Below are positions 12,426 through 25,299 of a stretch of 64,000 bases of DNA, in pieces (positions within the stretch are counted from its first letter, which is position 1; each line of letters opens with the position of its first letter). The position numbers and the translations under genes are program-made. The stretch spans positions 216,295,212 through 216,359,211 of the forward strand of contig CM056997.1 of the NCBI GenBank assembly GCA_029891345.1, in the 5' to 3' direction. Origin of the DNA: Dryococelus australis. Taxonomy: Eukaryota > Arthropoda > Insecta > Phasmatodea > Phasmatidae. The notes beneath the pieces are model-generated. The model had not been told where the DNA came from, ran no database searches, and saw only the letters and a list, made by a program, of their open reading frames with translations.

Positions 12426-12954
12426 TAGTTCGGGACTAGGCGTGACGCGGCGGTCACATCCCCTTCAGCCCTTATATTCAGTAACATTAATCTCAAACAA
12501 ATTACCGGCGAAGGTTTTTGGTAGCTGCGTGATTGTTAAGGCTTTGCAAGAGTCGATAAAAATTCAATTCGGAGCCATAAATACTTACGTAATTAGGTAA
12601 ACCGATTGTCTTTACGCTTATGTGCATAATAGTGTGACGAATAACCAAACATTTCATTGCTCCTTTAATAGCAGTCCGTGGAGAAGAAGGGCGTGAATTC
12701 ATCACCTCGCAGGAAAATCTAGAATTTTGTGTCACCTATACTTAAGTTCTTATAATGTTCATACAATTAAATGCTCTGCACATAGCTGGCACTTTTTTAT
12801 ATATAAATTTAATACATGGCTGGGCTAAACAGCAAATTGAACCCTAAAATCACAATATTACAGTGAAGTTTCTGTAATGACGTTGGGAGGGAAATGTGAG
12901 TTAGCGTCGACTTCGCCCACTTACTCAAACATGCAGACTACTGGGGCTCAAGCC
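12426..12954. other. No recognisable feature
   Basis: Nothing identifiable. Short minus-strand frames carry no motif. Confidence 0.5.
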
Positions 12955-13833
12955 GATATTACACAATACCTGCTGCCGTACTTGGTTCTTGTACGAGCTT
13001 GTATAAGGCCTGGTGCACGAGCCGGTATACCAGCCGCTATATGAGTCGCCATGGCAGATTAATATTACACGACAACAGTTCGCCTACTAGCATTTGATAC
13101 CCTTGGTGGGTGCGCAGTGTGTGGTTTGTAGTACATATGAACTCCATTCGCGGAACTGCTACCAGTTAGTAACTTGCGTAAGCCTATGAAAAAATCTAGC
13201 TATCACATATTAATATTGCTTTATCACTGTTCGCCTTTTAGATACATTGATTGCTAACTAGTATAGGTTCATTCATTTGCTTGAAAAAGACGTGATTTCA
13301 CTAGAGTACGAGTGTGTTATTATTAATTTCTACGAAAATTACTGATCGGTTGCCAAAAATGGGTTTTTCTTTACTTGCCATGATATTATTTACATGCAAA
13401 ATTCCATGATAAAAAAAATTGGCTCCGGCGGAGTTTTCAAGTCACGTTCAAAAGTTACAGTAAAATAACAGACTTTGCGACTTTTACCACTGTATTACCA
13501 TTTATTACATTTTTTTCATATAGAGTAGCTAATGTTTTAAGTATTTTTAACGGTTTCAAACAGTAAGTAAATTTGTAACCAACAATATTATTCATCGTTG
13601 TCCTTTTCTGTTTCGGAGTAGCCATACGCTCTGAAACTGCGATGTGATTGGCCAGGTACGAAACCTGATATGCGACCTGCCACGAAAAATAGAACGTGTC
13701 CTATTACCAAATCTGGTACGAAATCTGGCCGTGCAGGCGGAAAATGCCATGACAGGTGCCACACTAGCCGGTATAGCGGCCGCTATGGCGGACCTTCCAC
13801 AAGCTTTTACGGAATTTGGTATCGTGTAATATC
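12955..13833. mobile_element. Non-autonomous DNA element with 16-bp terminal inverted repeats
   Basis: The left end gatattacacaatacc (12955-12970) and right end ggtatcgtgtaatatc (13818-13833) are inverted copies matching at 15 of 16 bases. A block around gccggtata..gccgctat occurs near both ends (about 13020 and 13768) and is itself partly palindromic. No transposase is encoded; the overlapping plus-strand frames of about 60 codons near 13650 are incidental. I cannot see a clear target duplication, so the superfamily is open. Confidence 0.6.
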
Positions 13834-14479
13834 TCCTATGCATGTGGAGGGACATCACTGAGAGTCATGGAAACTCCTCTCTAACAGCCCGATTGACCTG
13901 GGATTTATTTGTAAATCAATGTAGAACAAGGTTTATTTCCCTTTTCCTTTATTAATTCAAGTGACACGTAGAATCACAGTTATATGTGCTGATGCGAAAG
14001 AGTGTTTTTAGACAAGAAACTTATCATTTTTAACTATAGATGAAAAATCGCAATAAATTTCGGTGGGTAGTCGGCTTTCACATAGGTTTTTGGTCCTTGC
14101 TTATTCTGTTTTTTTTTTTTTCTTTTTTTTTTCAAAAGGAAACATTTATGAAAGAGAAGTTAATGATAACTAATTACTTGGGGTAGCGAAATTTCGCGAA
14201 AATATTTCAAGACAAGCTGTAATTCAAAACACTGTACGGTCATTCATCTTTCTCGATTGGCTGAACTACTTTTTGAGACGTGTTAACTGTTTACAACCGA
14301 TACATGTAGAGGCCGTACCTATCTTCCCGAATTCTGAGTGTCCCAGTCAAATAAGAAAACGCCTTTTCAAGCAGACAGCCACTAATGGCAATATACAAAT
14401 TGCTGTTGGGTGCTTAGAGCATTGGAGTCTACCGTGGAGACTTCCCTCTACATTGGTAAAAAAAATTTTAGTAAAGTTC
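13834..14479. other. No recognisable feature
   Basis: AT-rich, with interrupted T tracts near 14107-14133. The minus-strand frame at 14347-14718 overlaps repeat B and has no family signature. Confidence 0.5.
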
Positions 14480-15060
14480 TTGACATCTAAAATGGTAGGT
14501 AGGCATTGATGTCTCATTGACAGCATTATCATTAAAGGTGAAACCCGAAACATGTGAAACAATACAAAGACAATTAAAATACACGAGTAGCATACCCTAG
14601 ATTCGAATTCACAACAACCCTTAAAATTAAGCTGGCTTGAAATCAGATACATAATGGAGGTAGGATTCGTATAATCAACATCGGATGTAATCAGTCTAAT
14701 GATAGTGTTCACTAACATGATATATTTGCTCGGCCATCATTTTGAAAATAATTGTCTGAGCCACTAAAACACAAAAGTTTCCATGGCCTACCATGGCATT
14801 ACTTATGTGAAAAACTTGATGGAAATCGGTTGATTGGTCTCCGCGATATGGCATAAAAGCATTAATTTCTTAAACGGGGCTATCTTACAAAACTGCTTAA
14901 AAAGAGGCCCCGTGCACGATGTATGTAATAAATAATGTCAGCTTAGAAAGTTTGATTGAAATTGATAAATAGTTTGCCAAATATATGAAAATATTTATAT
15001 GGTCGCCCTTTTTAAAATTATTGCCTGGCCCCATTTAAATCATGTAACTATACTTCACTT
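14480..15060 (+). repeat. Interspersed repeat B, copy 2
   Basis: This is the partner of 2130-3085 in the same orientation. It shares ggtaggcattgatg..cattgacagca, the gattcgaattcac block, gagccactaaaacaca, and the tggtctccgcgatatgg segment. A second internal unit begins near 14985. Divergence from copy 1 is substantial, so both insertions are old. Confidence 0.65.
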
Positions 15061-17689
15061 ACTGCAGGTGCACAATTTTGTGCAATAAATATACAAGGGA
15101 TGATATAGTTAGTGAAGTTTAGGAATAACTGATAGATATTTGGTAGTTATAGTATAACGGCAGATAAGTTTTATTGTAGAATTGATAATAGTACGTGGTA
15201 CAAAGTGGATATTAAGGTACAATTACACGGTAATCATTTATAAAACTAGCCCCATTTATACCCAATTGAAACTGTTTCTTTCTCAAGCATAATTCGTTTT
15301 TGAGATAACTCCTGATAACCACGTTGACATCTAGGCATTTTTAGTCTACTATAACAATTTTTAAATTGTATTATTGCCGAAACGATGTTAGGCCAGCCTG
15401 GATGTCATCTGAGAGATACCTAAACGTTGAAAACCCGTTTTAGGTGTATTTAAATGTACCACGAACTATATATACACAAATAGTTTGTAAAACACTGGCA
15501 AATAAGCAAAAAAATAAGCGATTTAGTGTCATATTGTGTATCCATGAATTTGTAGCAATAAGTTTAAATCGGGGGAAAACCTGGCTTTAATTTTGACGAT
15601 CGTTCCGCAACATTGAGAAAGTGTACAGTCTGTAATACAGTGATAAGAAAAGGGCAGTTCTTGGATGTCAGTAAGAAACCTTCATAGAGGCGAACTACAT
15701 TACCTCTTCTGTTTCCACAGAGCGACCCGTTCAAAGCCGTCTGTGTCAAGGTCACTTCTATATTTGGCTCACTCCTGCAAAGTTCTTATCACGCAGGCAA
15801 CAATCCATATAATTACAGGGTTCTGCAGTTAAATCAAGTCGAATATTTATCGACGAGTGGCTAGATTTATCATTACACTTACGTGACGAGGCCTTCATTT
15901 ATGAATGACCTCACCTGCAAAACCTATTTTTGACAGGAATGCTGGTTCTTACTCGCAGACGTAACTGCATGACTTAATAAGAAGATATTAGTATAGCAAT
16001 GAATATTTTTAAAGTAAACTCTTAGTTGAAATTAATAAATTTGTATTCCAATTTAAGTCGCATTCATGTAAATCAGGTTGCCTTTGCTTTAAACATCCAA
16101 CAATATAAAACGAATTAATTGTATACAGCTTTAAAACGTATAAGTTTAAATATAACAATGGTATTGGTCACAGGTCAAAGAAGGTCACACACGTACACAA
16201 ACATATACATAAATCTTAAAGTCGTTATGTTATGTACATATTTAAGTTACTCTTGTTCTCTATGTATACCGGTTCACGGATCTGAACCAAATTTGGCAGG
16301 GTCGCTCTTCAGTACATATCTTAAAATACTGTATAGGCCAGAATGGGTTCAGCCTCTCATTTGGCTCGATACCCAAATAAACCCCTATAAAGGGGTCGTA
16401 CAACTTTATTCTACCCCATTCGACATATACAGATTTTCGTATGTTAGGTAAACTTGTGTTGTAACTGCTCAATATGTCATCTCTGCGGTGTGACTGTAAT
16501 TTCTAAAGGGCGCATGATTACAAAACAAATAAGTTAGTATCCATCTCATTTATCTAGGTTGCATTTGTCAAACGCCAACCTCCATGGATGCGTACTTTAC
16601 ACCACTAGTGCTTGATATTTTGCATTCGAATCACAAGACAGGTCTTGCATTTAGATAATACTTAGCAAACTTTTAGGTATTAAATGTGTATGCTACATTC
16701 CAATCAGGCGTGTAAAATATTTCGTGGGTATTATTAATAATGAGCAACACAAATTATACGCAGACACCTTCCATGTTACCTTAAAGTAAACTTTATGAAA
16801 CAATTATTGTCGGGGCATGAGCGTCACGTGTCACTCCCCCTTCCCTCTCACCCATAGAGTTCGCCTCTGACTGTGATTTCCGGCTAGCAAAACAATAGAT
16901 GAAGGAGAAATGAGATTGTGGTGGAGTAGTAGTGGAGTAAAGACTGAGGAACTATTCAGAGCACCCAGAAACCACCTCCGCCTCCATTCCACCCACATCA
17001 CGGTAGTGTCCACCGAAATATGGCCACCCATCGAGGCCTAGGATTTAAGTGGAGACCACACGAGTACTAAATCAACTCCCACATTTCAGTTCCAAGCGGT
17101 AAACGCTCTGCCTTAAAAGCCTCTTCTTTTCATTTTCTGACCATTGCAACAGGAAAACTAAGAAGCTGTTAAAGAGTCCGTACTTGAAAATGGACGTTAG
17201 TTACAGCCCGTTGGAAAATACATCAGTCTGGTGAAAGGGAGGCGGTACCAGCATTTATCCAAAAGAGGGATGAAATCCACTTAAAAAATTACTCTTATTA
17301 TAATATGTTGTAATACAGCCCATGACCTCGCAAATGAAGGAGAAATGTCCTAACCCTATGGGGTAACACTCTATTAACACTCAAATATTTGCACCAATAA
17401 AAGCGGCTGGGCTAACATTCCGTAAACCACGAATTCATCCAAGGTCTTATTATTTGTTTTCTGTATGTAATGTCAGACCCAAACGAAAATTATAATGAGT
17501 TGATAAGTGCTCAAAATAACACTAATAATTTTGACATTTAGTGTCAGTATAATACCAAGTTTTTCAAAACACTGGATAAGAAATCATATCTTCCTTGCGA
17601 AATAAAAATAAATATTCAGGTTATGGACGTATAGGCTATACCACACATTGTTATTTACCAAAATACAATTCACGATTATAGACACGCAC
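15061..17689. other. No recognisable gene
   Basis: The plus-strand frame at 16119-16451 (110 codons) and its minus-strand partner overlap and show no domain. The text around 16270-16300 (ggatctgaaccaaatttggc) has the flavour of an old transposon, but I cannot classify it. The rest is AT-rich DNA without motifs. Confidence 0.4.
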
Positions 17690-17935
17690 GAGGTCACAGT
17701 AGTGTAGTGGTTAGACTACTCGCCTCCCACCTAGTCGAACAGGCTTCTATTCCCAAAGTGGGCCCCCTTGAATTTCCGCATGTGTGTATCGTGTCCGACA
17801 ATGCGGTTGGTAGATGGCTTTCCTCGGGTATCTCCTGTTTTCCCCGTCCTAGCATTCCGACGCTGCTTCATACTAAAATTGCTTCACTTTCATAGGCTCT
17901 CAGGACCCCAATGTTAAGAGCCGCTCAAAATGCTC
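17690..17935 (+). repeat. tRNA-derived SINE, second copy of the 762-1028 family
   Basis: The head has an A box (AGTGTAGTGGTTAGACTACT) and the CTCCCACC anticodon-arm motif. The B box is mutated (gcttctattccc in place of ggttcgattccc). The body keeps cctcgggtatctcctgttttc and cattccgacgctgcttcat, matching the body of the copy at 762. The damaged B box suggests it is no longer transcribed. Confidence 0.8.
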
Positions 17936-18303
17936 CACCCAACGGTAACAGTATTACTACGAACAGAAAACTGAGTTTATTTAACTACACTTTTTAACAT
18001 TTGAACTGGATAAGAACTCGCCACACCGTAATTAAGGCAACACAACACAGACTAATGAGAAGTTGACATGTATATAATTTGCTGGCTACTTGTATTTTTT
18101 TCGTGTTATTTATTGATTATTTTCAACTCTTCAGATTATCATTAAAAATACTGCAACTTAAGGTGTAAATACGTACTAAAACTTTTTGTTCATCATATGT
18201 TACTATTTAATAATAAGTTATATATTTGTGCTTTATAATGTACCTTTACAATCTCAATGCATAATTGTTAAGAAAATTATGATATACTGGGCATTTATAC
18301 CTT
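17936..18303. other. No recognisable feature
   Basis: AT-rich filler between the SINE and repeat A; no motif found. Confidence 0.5.
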
Positions 18304-18435
18304 TCAGACCCACTTTAATTACCGATTTGAAGTGTTAAAAAAAATATGTTATGATGCGTGCTGTACTTATGTCAGCACAACACATTTTACGTTGTCACAT
18401 CCTATTAGGCGTAGGCTATATGTTCGCAACAGTTA
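18304..18435 (+). repeat. Interspersed repeat A, copy 2
   Basis: Matches bases 1-135 (ttcagacccactttaatta, gcacaacac, cgttgtcaca, tatgttcg). It lies directly against the outer edge of the Gypsy 3' LTR, so the LTR element may have inserted into this repeat. Confidence 0.6.
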
Positions 18436-20265
18436 TCTACGCCCTTGCACACACAGACGAGTCAAAGTGGACTTTCAAAATGTCAAACAAATTACAAACA
18501 CCTAGGTGAGGAAAAGACCTCATTAGGCAAGGAGCTGGAAAATAATATACATATATTAACATAACTGCCAACTAAAAAAAAAAAAAAAAACACATAAATT
18601 AGGATAACATTCATTTTTTATTTGTTTTCCTTTTGAGACAAAATAACATTTACTTTATATTGATTTTCAGTAGTATGTTTACGTATAAATATATTTATAT
18701 ATATAGCAAGTTTCCAAAAAATTTTCCGTGAGAACTTTACATAAAAAATATATACAAAAAATACCATAGAAAAATAATTTATTTAAGTTATATTATCTTT
18801 TTACATTAATATGACTGAGATTCATTTATCACCTCACAATATTCTGAACAAAATCAGAAAAATTTCAGGTACAATATTTTGAAATCATACATACCTTTAA
18901 ATGTGCAAAAACTCTTTTAATGCCATGTGAGATAAAATTCACACATAATGTATTATATGTCTTCGGCAAAAACTAAGAAAATTCAATACTAATTTTCTTA
19001 AACGACAGTTCATTTAGTTCTTTAAAAGAACGTTTTACAAAATTTCAACCATAAGAAAATGTATTTACATTACAATTTACATTTTTTTTTTCACTTGGAT
19101 TTTATAGAGGCCACCTTTCAACATTTTCTAGCTCTTAAAAATTCGTCTTCTAACCCCAAGAATAAAATCACATTCCTTTGATTTCTTTGTTTTCATTAGA
19201 TATTAGTGCTGACCCAAAACACTCATTTATTATATTGATACATTTTGAAAATAGTAAATATTAAAATTTTCTTTTATCCACTTTTCCCAATCATAGACTG
19301 GATCAGAAACTTTTAGACAAACCCCTATAAAATTCCTGTCCTGAATTTGCAGAGATTACTTCTTTGCTGAATTTTCAAAAATTACTAAGGCTTGTTCCAA
19401 AAGATCTTGAGGAAAATCTAAACCAAATTTTTTGTCTGTTGCACTTTGCAAAATTCATATACATATTCCTCAAGGATGGCCATAAATGTTATCTTTTAAA
19501 GGTGACGATTATTTTAAAATATCAGTATCATAATATTTACAAAACATTTTTTAAAATGTAAAAACATTTTGTTTTGTTGCCAAAAGTACTAAGAAAAAAG
19601 TATTTTCAAAATGTTCATATTTTACTTTTGGCTATCATGGTCCCCTAATATATCTATCCAGACATCGAGTATGCCTTTCCTACATTCACCATAAAGGCAT
19701 ACAGTAATAAATTGTAATATTTTTCAAATTTTATGTCATGATTACCTAACTGGTGTTGATACTCTCCAGAGGCTGTTGTCCGACCACGAGTGAGCATGTC
19801 AGACAGTTTATATACCATTTAGAAGCAATGTCTCTTAGAAGGGGTAGGAACCATTGAGAACCAATAAGATGGTTCATGTACATATTGAGATACAAACGCA
19901 ATACATGTTAGAGGGGTAGCAGGTATTCATGGTCAATCAACACACACAAGTACATTTTGGGATGGTCACAAACATCCACGTCATCCCACTTCTGGCCACA
20001 ATGACGAAAAACTCAGGAAGTGATCTCACGTCGCACCCTTCCACGTGGTGTGGGAAACGAACCTCAGATGTCAATACCGCGCGAGACGCCCAGGACTATG
20101 TCATTGGCGCGGGTGCAAGACCACTCCGCTAGCTTCATTAGTCCTGAGGGAGAATTCATCCATGGCGGGATCGTATGACCATTTGTGAAGTGTACATCCG
20201 CACCGGACTTCACCGCTCCTCTATTTGAGTGTCCATATAGAACATCGAGAGCCCATGACACAGGT
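18435..20265 (-). repeat. Gypsy 3' long terminal repeat
   Basis: Collinear with 25945-27770. Landmarks in both are acaaac..cctaggtga.gaaaagac, tatacatatta-like text, long T/A-rich blocks, ccaaaagat.ttgaggaaaatct, a cctaactggt segment, a cacacacaagta segment and gctagct.cattagt near the end. At about 1.8 kb it is long for a Gypsy LTR. No clear TATA box or polyadenylation signal can be singled out in such AT-rich sequence. Confidence 0.75.
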
Positions 20266-21106
20266 TAGATGATGGTATAAGTTGTAAGTTGTAATTTTAA
20301 GTTTGTAGTTCCATACCGGTAAGAAAATTACTTATTTTTACGGGGCAGCTAACGAACTTCCCAATGCTTTTCTTCACGTAGCCAGTCGTGTTGGTTAGTT
20401 CTGGCGATAGCAAGACAGCGTGCTTCACGCTATCCATAGGGTGCCGTATCACTCCCTTCTCATAAAAGGGGGACTCTGTTAAAGAACACTGCCAGAGAAT
20501 CTGCCAAGGCGGCCTGCCTCGCTACAGACTCCGAAATGCACCTTCATCAGGACACGTAGAGATGAGATGAACCTCCAGCTTCCGGACCATCTCCCATCAT
20601 CCAGTCAACACCAGAACAAAACAAGAAGAGCTTGTGCAATCATCAATGTAGTCATACTTCAGGAAATAAGAGTAGGCACTACTCAACTCTTTGACATAGT
20701 TTGGACTTTGATTTAATCTGGACGCCCAAAACACAAATACAGCAGCCTGGAGAGGGTTCCCAATATACTTTATTTTAATTCAAATTCCTTGCTTGAAGAG
20801 AAACAATCTATATATCACTTAAAAACATTTTAGAAATATACGAGTAAAAGCATTAAACCAAAAATGAGCATGAAACAAAATCTTATAACTATATGGACAA
20901 TGAGTAACATGAAATTAAATGAGCATGTGTGGACTAACACCAGCTCCCAGAGGGCACCAGCACTAGTTAACCTCAATTCCTTCAAATATGTGATGACTAC
21001 ACACAAATACAGCGATGATCACGAAACCCTAAATATAAATAAACACAATACACCCTTCAGTGGCTACAATATACCACACATATTTCTGTGAGATGATCAG
21101 TTTGTG
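20266..21106 (-). other. Gypsy 3' untranslated region between integrase and 3' LTR
   Basis: About 0.8 kb downstream of the integrase stop and inside the LTR pair. It has no frame with a recognisable domain. A polypurine tract should lie next to the LTR, but I could not identify one with confidence. Confidence 0.5.
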
Positions 21107-21844
21107 TTAGGTCACATGGCACTTATTATAGATACCAGGATGATTCTCAACCTCCAGCAATACAGTTACAGGGGTGAGAAACTGCTTGATCCGAAATGGG
21201 CTATGGTATTTAGGTGCTAACTTAGCACTGCATTTGACAGTTTTATTACTTAAGTAATGTGATTCTACAAAAATTCTGTCTCCTAACTTTACAGAGACAG
21301 AACCACTGGAATAAACCTTCCGAGAGGCTAACTTTGTATGATATTTATGGAGATTCTGGGTAGCTTCTTCCCAGACCTCTTCCCAATCCTTTCTGCTAAC
21401 AGCATCCCAACAAAATTCATGAAGTGTCCATGTGTGTACTAAAGGGTGGAACAAGCTTCTCCCAAACAACAACTCTGTGGGCACCTATTTGTAGCATCAC
21501 TAAATATATTATTAAAGGCAAGAGATAACTAATAGAGGGCAACATCCCAACCCCTATGGGTGCCTTTTGGAAAAGTCTGCAAAGCAACTTTGAAATTGCG
21601 ATTATATCGCTCCACTAAGTTCGCTTTAAGGTAATAAAGAGATATTTAAACTATTTTGACTCCCCAAGAAAAAGCAAGGTTCTTAATTTCAGCTGATACA
21701 AAGCAAGTGGCATTGTCAATAACAATATTCACCTGGTACCCAAACACAGGAAACAACCTCTGACTAAGGATTTTACATATCTCAACAGACTTCATAGTTC
21801 TTAAAGGAAAAAGAAAACAAATTTACTGAAACTGTCAGTTGCAA

Positions 21845-21908
<64 letters not shown>

Positions 21909-22250
21909 AGCAGAAGTACGAGGCAAAGGGCCAAAAATGTCTAGATATAAGCGTTTCCAAGGGAACGAAGCTATAATAGCACTATATGTGATTCTGATCT
22001 TAACATTACGGGGCTTGGCTCTTTGAAAATCAAGACACTCTTTTACAAGATTTTCAACTTATTTATTCAACCCTGGGCAAAAAAAAATCATTAATACACC
22101 CAACTGTCTTGTCCTGCCCAATATGTGCTCCAAAATAGGTATTTTGATAATACTGAAAAATTAAACTTCATAACACTCGTGGAACAAAAAATGTAAATCT
22201 AAGAGTTTTTGGGTCAATATATCCTATTAAATATTTATTTACTTTGCACT
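21107..22250 (-). pseudogene. Gypsy integrase, interrupted by a 60-A tract
   Basis: Integrase inserts retrotransposon cDNA into the genome. The C-terminal part is an open frame at 21107-21484 that reads as a typical Gypsy integrase tail: a PTELLFGR start, a K-x-GD-x-I-like segment (VKLGDRIFV), then PKYHSPFRI. Upstream on the minus strand, DNA at 21900-22250 is homologous to the integrase zinc-binding fragment at 27883-28250. Between the two lies an uninterrupted run of 60 A (21847-21906; T on the coding strand). The homologous fragment has only a short A tract at that point. The run, plus stops elsewhere, abolishes function. Confidence 0.8.
21847..21906. repeat. Pure 60-bp poly(A) tract inside integrase
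   Basis: Sixty A in a row on the plus strand. The matching position of the related fragment near 27960 reads gcaactaaaacagaag, so the tract probably grew in place from a short A run rather than arriving as a retrotransposon tail. I see no target duplication around it. Confidence 0.85.
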
Positions 22251-22559
22251 GCCCACCTATGCCAGCATCAATTTCAGGTTCGATTGTAACACATCCAGGG
22301 TCGACTCCCTGATTATGCTGTAGCTTCAAATACGTCTGAGGAAAGTTTTGTAGTAGTTCTACCTGTTCTCCACCAGTTTTAACACTAGAAACTAAGGATT
22401 TAGCATAAGCCTTCTACAGGATCGGTGTGACTATCTACATGGGCAAATTCCTTCCGGACTTTGAAAAAAACATCAACTTGAATAGCAAAATCTGTTTTAT
22501 TATCTACATGAACATTTTCCTTTTGAAATTCTGAATCAGAAACATTTGCTTGAATTACA

Positions 22560-23900
22560 CTTACTAATGCAGAGGAATCTACATGGAATTATTCAGGGTC
22601 AAACATCCGGGATAATGCATCCGCAACCCCATTGTTTAAACCTTTTGCATGTTTCAGTGTAAATTTAAAACAAATAAGTCAGACAAAATATCGGGCCAGC
22701 CCACTCGCTGGTTTATTAGTGGAAAGGAACCAACTTAAAGATTGGTTACCAGTATGCAAAACAAATTCAGCATATTCAGGTAATCACGGAATATCTCCAT
22801 ACCACAAATTGCGGCTAACACCTCTTCCTCATAAGCCGAATACTTATGTTCAGCTGGTGTCACATGTCTGATGGCGTATGACAGCACCTAATGCCTCGTT
22901 CCTGACACAATACAGCACCTAATGCTTTAGAACTCGTGTCCCCCAGAAGGATAAAACATTTCTTGAAAAGAGGTAACTGAAGAACCAGAGGAGTGGCAAA
23001 TTTTTCTTTGAATGAGCAAAAGGCATATGGTTCTGTCCTCCACCCCCCCCCCCCCCCTAAAATAAAATCAACCCCTTTCCTTTTCAGTGGATTCAATGTC
23101 TCAGCAATATTAGCAAAACTGCAGATAAACTAGGAGTAGAACCCAACTAATCCTAAAAATTGACGAACCACATGTAAGTTTCTAGGTACGGGAAGTTCTC
23201 AACAGCTCGTATTTTCTCAGGGTCCATAAGTAGCTTGCCCTCTGAAATAACAAATCCTAAATAACTTACATATGTTTTAGCCCATGTGACTGTATTTGGG
23301 TTCACCGACAAACCCTGCTTCCCTCAAGGCAAGCAAGAAAAGTCTTGAATTTTCAAGATGGTCTTCAAAAGATTTACTATGTACACATACATCATCGATG
23401 TATGTAAAGATAAAATCATATTGTTATTTCCCAAAGACTTGAAAAAATACACGTGACATTGCCTGTAGGCCGCAGTTAATCCCCATAGGTAACTTTTTCC
23501 ACTGGTATTGTCCCCAAGGTTTACGAATGCAAAAATACCATGCGAATCAGGATGCAGGTTGCATTGGAAAAATTGTGAATTTAAATCAAAAACTGAAAAA
23601 TAACTAGCGCCCCCAACATGCTGAAGTACTGATTTTATTTTGGCTAAGGGATAAGGATCTACATAGATCTATTTATTAACCTTCCTGAAATCACATATGA
23701 CCCGATACTCTGCAGGAAACTTTTTTGAAAATAAAAATGCAAGGCTTCAATAATCCTATTTGATGGCTCTACATTATCCTCTCCTTGTAAATCCCGAACT
23801 ATTTTTCTAAAAACTTTTAATTTTAGAGGTTCTGCTCTATATAGTACCGAAGACACAGGTTCTTGATATTTAAGTTTCAAGATGATACGCTGATTGCTAA
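22560..23900 (-). pseudogene. Gypsy reverse transcriptase and RNase H
   Basis: This part copies element RNA into DNA and degrades the RNA strand. The catalytic YIDD of reverse transcriptase is encoded by 23391-23402 on the minus strand, followed by VCVHS as in Gypsy elements. RNase H follows: a frame at 22860-23096 ends in a segment with KALGAVL, then YSAYEEEVLA near 22830, then the family end motif GVADALSRM near 22606-22630. A run of 15 C (23043-23057; G on the coding strand) and many stops and shifts break the frame, so no active enzyme is expected. Confidence 0.85.
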
Positions 23901-24309
23901 AATTGGTCCAACTTATGGGCTATAACATAAGCAATTTCCTTCTGCAATTGCAACAACTGGTTATCTTCATTACTCTCTTTATATTGAACCAATTGAACAG
24001 AAATATCATAAACTTAAAGCATTTTGAAGTTACTCCCACAGGCTGTGTTTTAAAAAAGCAAATATTAATTCTTTATGAGAGACATCAAGAGTAGCCTGGG
24101 TCATACCCAAGCAATATACCCCCAATAACAAATCATGACTAATGCCAAGCAAAGTCCTAAATTGTAACTTCCATGTAAAGTTCGCAATTTTAATTTTAGA
24201 AACAGCCACACCCTTTGATTTTATCATCCCCCATTTGCCAAAGAAAAACTTTAATTTTCTTCTTTTTGTACATGCAGGAGTCCTTTTGGCATATTAGTAA
24301 GTAAAAATT

Positions 24310-24420
24310 ACAAAAAAAAATCGTTATTTATAAGAGTGCACGAAGCACCCGAATCGAGCAAAGCAGCCACCCTCACCTGATCTGCAATAACTACAGGGAA
24401 ATAAAATAAACCATATTTAC
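24310..24420 (-). pseudogene. Gypsy aspartic protease core
   Basis: Minus-strand translation near 24336-24385 gives VAALLDSGASC, the active-site signature of retropepsin-type proteases that process Gag and Pol. It lies between the gag zinc knuckle and reverse transcriptase, the expected place. The rest of the domain is too decayed to bound. Confidence 0.75.
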
Positions 24421-24486
24421 GCACATAACTCAGCACATTTACCGAGGATCCCCCTTGAAAATTAGCTTTCATTGGATATTAAGATT

Positions 24487-25299
24487 TTATATGTACCTTC
24501 TGTTTACAAAGAAAACAAACATAATTCTGAAACCTATCATTTTCTCCGGATTTTCCATTACTTCCTGAGTTTGAGAATACCAAAAGCAGGTCCTGGCCTT
24601 ACTTTTACCAGACTCATCATAAGGTGTTACAGTAAAAACACACTTGCAATTTAAGCAATCTTTAGTTAAGTGATTGTTCGTCCCACAAATTAAACAAAAT
24701 TTGGATGGGCTAGATTTACCAAAACCCTTCTCCTTCTCAAGGAGTTTCTCATCATGACTTTCCACATTCCCCGAACAATCTCGCAAAGTTCGCTCAACCT
24801 CTGTAATTAAGTTCAGGAGTTTCAACAAAGAAGTAGGTTTAATCGCAAAATAGAACAATCTACCGCATCGGGGATGGAGGTTATGAAATATAATCCGAGC
24901 AAAGTACTCCTCATTGCAAGGGAATCCCAACACATTCACTACACATACTATTTCCTTCACAAATTCTTGCATAGACTGACTTTACATTTGTTTTCGTTCT
25001 AACAATTTCAAGCAAAACATGTGACAGCAACTTCACTAGAAACTTCCTGAATACATGACTTTATCAAACTGCCCCATCTCCCAGTTCTCTTCACGAGCTT
25101 TACTGAATAATGACTTCAAACTTTCGAGAACCCTAAATGAAGCTATTGAATATATCACTTGTCTATCACAACAATTCAATACAATACCAGAATTGAGCTG
25201 TTCGAAAAACTGAACTACATAAAAAAAAATTATTTGTAGATTTACCATATCAGTGTATACGTACAGTGACAAAGCGCGAATAGTAAAATATTTTCCCAT
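24487..25299 (-). pseudogene. Gypsy gag with CCHC zinc knuckle
   Basis: Gag forms the particle and binds element RNA. The 161-codon frame at 24487-24972 carries C-x2-C-x4-H-x4-C (CLICGTNNHLTKDC), a standard nucleocapsid knuckle near 24660-24702. Upstream it has a capsid-like helical segment with hydrophobic and charged residues. A further frame at 25036-25299 on the same strand probably holds the N-terminal part. The two are separated by stops. No myristoylation signal or clear start was identified. Confidence 0.75.
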
